A DNA stretch of 64,000 bases. Source: Mesorhizobium australicum WSM2073 (GTDB lineage: Bacteria; Pseudomonadota; Alphaproteobacteria; Rhizobiales; Rhizobiaceae). The stretch is from NCBI RefSeq assembly GCF_000230995.2, contig NC_019973.1, positions 5,222,001-5,286,000 of the forward strand, given 5' to 3'. Shown piece after piece: positions 61,362 through 64,000 of this stretch; the stretch's first letter is position 1, and every line of letters begins with the position of its first letter. Below the pieces are notes generated by a model. That model searched no databases. It was not told the DNA's origin and was given only the letters and a program-made list of their open reading frames with translations. A program made the position numbers and the translations under genes.

Positions 61362-61393
61362 AGTTTGGCGACGAAGAATTTGGGGACACGATC

Positions 61394-61555
61394 ATGTGGG
61401 TGGCACTCTCTTACGCATGCTGGGGCATCTCGATCGTGCTCGCGCTGTGGATGCTCTACGACTGGTTCAAGGTCGATACGAACTACTCCGAGGACGTTTT
61501 GACCTCGTCGCGTGAAGGCGAGCTTGAAGCCGCTTCCGAAAAACACCGGATCTGA
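61394..61555 (+). CDS. very small membrane protein, unknown
   Basis: This 53-residue protein has one N-terminal membrane helix (VALSYACWGISIVLALWMLY) and a polar, acidic C-terminal half (TNYSEDVLTSSREGELEAAS). GGGGA precedes the ATG. It lies between the 125-residue protein and the APC permease with short gaps (32 and 14 bases), so it is probably part of the same operon. It is too short for an easy family call and may be missed in automated annotation. Confidence 0.72.
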   Translation: MWVALSYACWGISIVLALWMLYDWFKVDTNYSEDVLTSSREGELEAASEKHRI

Positions 61556-61569
61556 GTGGGGATTGATCG

Positions 61570-62976
61570 ATGACGGTCGCGCTTGAAAACACCACCACCA
61601 CCACAATTCACGGCGACCGGGTATCGCTGCTTCGGGTGCTTGGCCCGGCCCATGTCTGGGCGCTCGGCGTCGGCATCGTTCTGGTCGGCGAGTTCACCGG
61701 CTGGAATTTCTCGGCCGACAAGGGCGGCGCGCTGGCTGCCCTGATCGTGTGCTGGGTCGTCGGGCTGCTCTACACCTCGGTGGCCATGATCGATTCCGAG
61801 GTGACGTCGACAGTGGCCGCCGCCGGCGGCCAGTATGCGCAGGCCAAGCACATTGTCGGGCCGTTGATGGCGTTCAACGTCGCGCTGTTCCTGGTCTTTG
61901 CCTATACGATGCTGGAAGTGTCCGATGCCATCCTGCTCGGCGACACCATCGTCGCCAAGGCGGGTGTGGAAGGGCTGACCCACAATTCCTTCATCGCCGC
62001 TACCATCGTGGTGCTGGCCTGGCTCAACTATCGCGGCGTACTGATGACGCTCAACGTCAACTTCGTCATCACGGCCATCGCCTATGTCTCGATCGTCGTC
62101 CTGTTCTTCTCGGTCAGCCCCTGGACGCAAGGCGCGGTGCTGAAGCTCAACGAACTGGTCACTCCAGGCAACGCGCTGCCCTATGGCTGGATCGGCGTCA
62201 TCGCCGCCTTCCAGTTCGGCATCTGGTATTATCTCGGCATCGAAGGGACCACCCAGGCCGCCGAGGAAGTGCGCTCGCCGGCACGCTCCCTGCCCTACGG
62301 CACCATGGCCGGCATGATCACGCTGCTCATCGCCGCCGCCATGACCTGGTATGTCTGCGCCTCGCTGATGCCTTGGGAGTATCTCGGCATCACCTATTAT
62401 CCGCTGTGGGACGCCGGCAAACTGACCGGCAGCCCGCTGCTTGAGAACCTCCTGTTCATAGCGACGCTGCTCGCCGCGCTTGCCTCCGCCAATGGTTGCA
62501 TCAATGACGCGGCGCGCGCCTGGTTCTCGCTCGGCCGCGACCGCTATCTGCCGAGCTGGTTTTCGGCGGTGCATCCGAAATACCGCACGCCCTATCGCTC
62601 GATCCTGTTCCTGCTGCCGATCGCGCTGGCCTTCGCCTTCATCGCCGACCTCAACCAGGCGATCACCTTCTCGATCCTGTCGGGCGTGCTGCAATACACC
62701 TTCATGAGCATCAACATCATGATGTTCAGGAAGAAGTGGCCGCTGGGCTCGATCCGCCGCGGCTACACGCACCCCTTCCATCCGCTGCCGGCAATCGTCC
62801 TGTTCAGCCTGTGCGTAGTGACCTTCTTCGCCATCTTCCTCGGCTTCGGCTCGCAGTTGATCGCCATGGTCGCCTTCTATTTCCTGATTTCGCTGTGGTT
62901 CCATTTCTATCGCTACAAATTCGTGCGGCGTGGGGACCAGTTCACCATGCCGTGGCCGAAACCACAGGGCTATTGA
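61570..62976 (+). CDS. APC family permease (amino acid/amine transporter)
   Basis: This is a 468-residue permease with about 12 membrane segments. GPAHVWALGVGIVLVGEFTGW at the start, AAGGQYAQAKHIVGP and EGTTQAAEEVRSPARSLP are APC landmarks. The closest recognisable group is the ethanolamine/amine branch. Its operon also encodes three small membrane proteins and is divergent from the dimethylamine monooxygenase operon, so methylated amines or ethanolamine-like compounds are plausible substrates. It ends just before a hairpin at 62984-63010. Confidence 0.87.
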   Translation: MTVALENTTTTTIHGDRVSLLRVLGPAHVWALGVGIVLVGEFTGWNFSADKGGALAALIVCWVVGLLYTSVAMIDSEVTSTVAAAGGQYAQAKHIVGPLMAFNVALFLVFAYTMLEVSDAILLGDTIVAKAGVEGLTHNSFIAATIVVLAWLNYRGVLMTLNVNFVITAIAYVSIVVLFFSVSPWTQGAVLKLNELVTPGNALPYGWIGVIAAFQFGIWYYLGIEGTTQAAEEVRSPARSLPYGTMAGMITLLIAAAMTWYVCASLMPWEYLGITYYPLWDAGKLTGSPLLENLLFIATLLAALASANGCINDAARAWFSLGRDRYLPSWFSAVHPKYRTPYRSILFLLPIALAFAFIADLNQAITFSILSGVLQYTFMSINIMMFRKKWPLGSIRRGYTHPFHPLPAIVLFSLCVVTFFAIFLGFGSQLIAMVAFYFLISLWFHFYRYKFVRRGDQFTMPWPKPQGY

Positions 62977-62983
62977 TGGGAGT

Positions 62984-63010
62984 AGGCCCGCCCAGCATCT
63001 GGACGGGCCT
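62984..63010 (+). terminator. hairpin after APC permease gene
   Basis: Outer arms AGGCCCG/CGGGCCT enclose inner arms CCAG/CTGG. The structure starts 8 bases after the permease stop. No strong U-tract follows, so termination may be partial. Confidence 0.55.
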
Positions 63011-63021
63011 TGCACGATAAA

Positions 63022-63711
63022 ATGTCCGACGTGATATCAGCACTGCTTGCCGGGGCAATTGTCCTGGCTCTCGTCCTTCACTTTGCGTGGCAGGCGCGCC
63101 GCAGCCGCGACAGGGCCTCGGCAGCGCTCGCCGCCGACGAGGCGGGCATTCGCGCTGTCGTCGCGGATGCAGACAATGTCTCGGACGGCACCGCCGGCGT
63201 CATCACCTGGGAAGGATCATGGAACGGCCAACGCGTGCAGGTGCGCACTATTGTCGACACGCTGGCGACACGGAAACTGCCGGCCCGCTGGCTCAGCGTT
63301 TCGATCACCGAGAAGGTCTCGGTAACTGCTATTTTCGATATGATGATGCGGCCGGGCTCGCCGACGACGTTCTCCAATTTCGACCATCTCCAGCATACGC
63401 TGCCGAAGGCGCCCGGTTTTCCGGCCGAGGCGGTGCTGCGGACAGACCGCAGGGGCACACGGTTCCCGCAGAGCATCATCGCCGGCCATATGGAGCCGTT
63501 TTCAGAAGGCCGCGCCAAGGAGCTGCTGATCACGCCGAACGGAGTGCGCATCGTGTGGCTGCTGGCCGAGGCCGAGCGGGCACGCTACGGTGTCTTCCGG
63601 CAAGCCGCGTTCGGTGACACACGGATCGATTCTGCGCTGATCGAGCGGTTGCTGGTATCACTCTCGGATCTGCGCGACGCCATCAACCGAAGCGAACGGC
63701 AGGCCGCATGA
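63022..63711 (+). CDS. hypothetical protein with N-terminal membrane anchor
   Basis: This is a 229-residue protein. One membrane helix (ISALLAGAIVLALVLHFAW) is followed by a soluble domain of about 190 residues with VITWEGSWNGQRVQVRTIVD, LSVSITEKVSVTAIFDMMMRPG and VRIVWLLAEAERARYG. I do not recognise the domain. ATG 63022 is favoured over TTG 63010, which overlaps a hairpin. The stop overlaps the next start (ATGA), so it is coupled to the protein at 63708. Confidence 0.75.
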   Translation: MSDVISALLAGAIVLALVLHFAWQARRSRDRASAALAADEAGIRAVVADADNVSDGTAGVITWEGSWNGQRVQVRTIVDTLATRKLPARWLSVSITEKVSVTAIFDMMMRPGSPTTFSNFDHLQHTLPKAPGFPAEAVLRTDRRGTRFPQSIIAGHMEPFSEGRAKELLITPNGVRIVWLLAEAERARYGVFRQAAFGDTRIDSALIERLLVSLSDLRDAINRSERQAA

Positions 63712-64000
63712 GCACTTCAGACCCTTCGCCGGCGCCAGTGAGCCCTTATCTCGTCCTGGGCGCCGCAATCGTGCTGCCGGCAAGCGGCCATGTCATTCTG
63801 GGCATCCCGGTGCGCGGACTGCAGTTCCTTTTCTTCATGGTCGTCCTGGCCTGGGTGACCGCCAGGATTTCACCGCCGGACGCCAGCTTCGTCGGCCGTC
63901 ACGCCGGCGGCTTCCTGATCTATGCGCTGTCGATCCTCGACGCCTACAAGATCGCCCGCATCCGTACCGCCAAATGGGCTCATAATGCCCGGACGGAAGG
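63708..64000 (+). CDS. membrane protein, partial (runs off the window)
   Basis: The open frame starts at an ATGA overlap with the previous gene and continues to the window edge (97 codons seen). Hydrophobic segments are ILGIPVRGLQFLFFMVVLAW and GGFLIYALSILDAYKIAR. At least two membrane helices are present. The family is not recognised, and length and C terminus are unknown. Confidence 0.7.
   Translation, partial: MSTSDPSPAPVSPYLVLGAAIVLPASGHVILGIPVRGLQFLFFMVVLAWVTARISPPDASFVGRHAGGFLIYALSILDAYKIARIRTAKWAHNARTE

Overview
The window is GC-rich, gene-dense alphaproteobacterial chromosome, most likely from Mesorhizobium or a close relative in the Rhizobiales. The evidence is an F0 ATP synthase operon with both b and b' subunits and no F1 genes, a BacA/SbmA peptide transporter, a predicted alphar14 (NfeR1-like) trans-acting small RNA, many LysR/GntR/LacI-controlled ABC uptake operons, and short intergenic repeat elements of the kind common in mesorhizobia. 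No rRNA, tRNA, transposase, integrase or CRISPR array was found.

Layout. 1-4382 holds housekeeping genes: a small membrane protein, ispE, moaB, a family 2 glycosyltransferase, a PA0069-type radical SAM protein and rnhB. 4456-7211 (minus strand) is the F0 operon atpI-atpB-atpE-atpG(b')-atpF(b), ending in a clear intrinsic terminator. 7469-14575 holds a SleB-type cell wall hydrolase, a divergent MFS/LysR pair, der with a YfgM-like TPR protein, a cluster of near-palindromic repeats and a polysaccharide deacetylase gene broken by a frameshift. 14606-22776 holds bacA, a YbfB/YjiJ-type MFS exporter, a LysR regulator coupled to an M29 aminopeptidase, and small genes (DUF488, ArsC-like, ArsR plus SRPBCC, NTF2-like, 2'-5' RNA ligase-like). 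23035-28376 is a sugar or sugar-acid locus: FAH-family hydrolase, ribose-type ABC transporter and LacI regulator. It is followed by the sRNA at 28473-28594. 28687-34112 is a TetR-controlled RND efflux operon with two matching operator palindromes.

35165-49565 is a catabolic island of unknown substrate: a 2OG-Fe(II) oxygenase, a GntR regulator with a perfect 16-bp operator, two enolase-superfamily enzymes, a complete Dpp-type ABC importer, a second orphan binding protein with its own LysR regulator, a tandem DUF427 protein and an SDR dehydrogenase.

50020-62976 is a methylated-amine locus. It carries a TmoXVW-type trimethylamine N-oxide importer, trimethylamine monooxygenase (tmm), an XRE-cupin regulator and a four-gene dimethylamine-monooxygenase-type operon: a GcvT-like protein, a DmmA-like protein, a flavin/2Fe-2S reductase and a DUF3445 haem demethylase. 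A divergent operon encodes three very small membrane proteins and an APC permease. The TMAO demethylase needed to link Tmm to Dmm is not in the window. The small-protein/APC unit is the best candidate for something undescribed, possibly a multi-subunit amine transporter.

Three recurring patterns stand out. First, three genes (ispE, the Dpp-type permease and the DUF427 gene) have a good Shine-Dalgarno followed by ATT where a start codon is expected. Second, all three operons that begin with a solute-binding protein have a GC hairpin without a U-tract just after that gene. Third, the sequence ATTTCACT, or a close variant, recurs in both divergent control regions of the methylamine locus.
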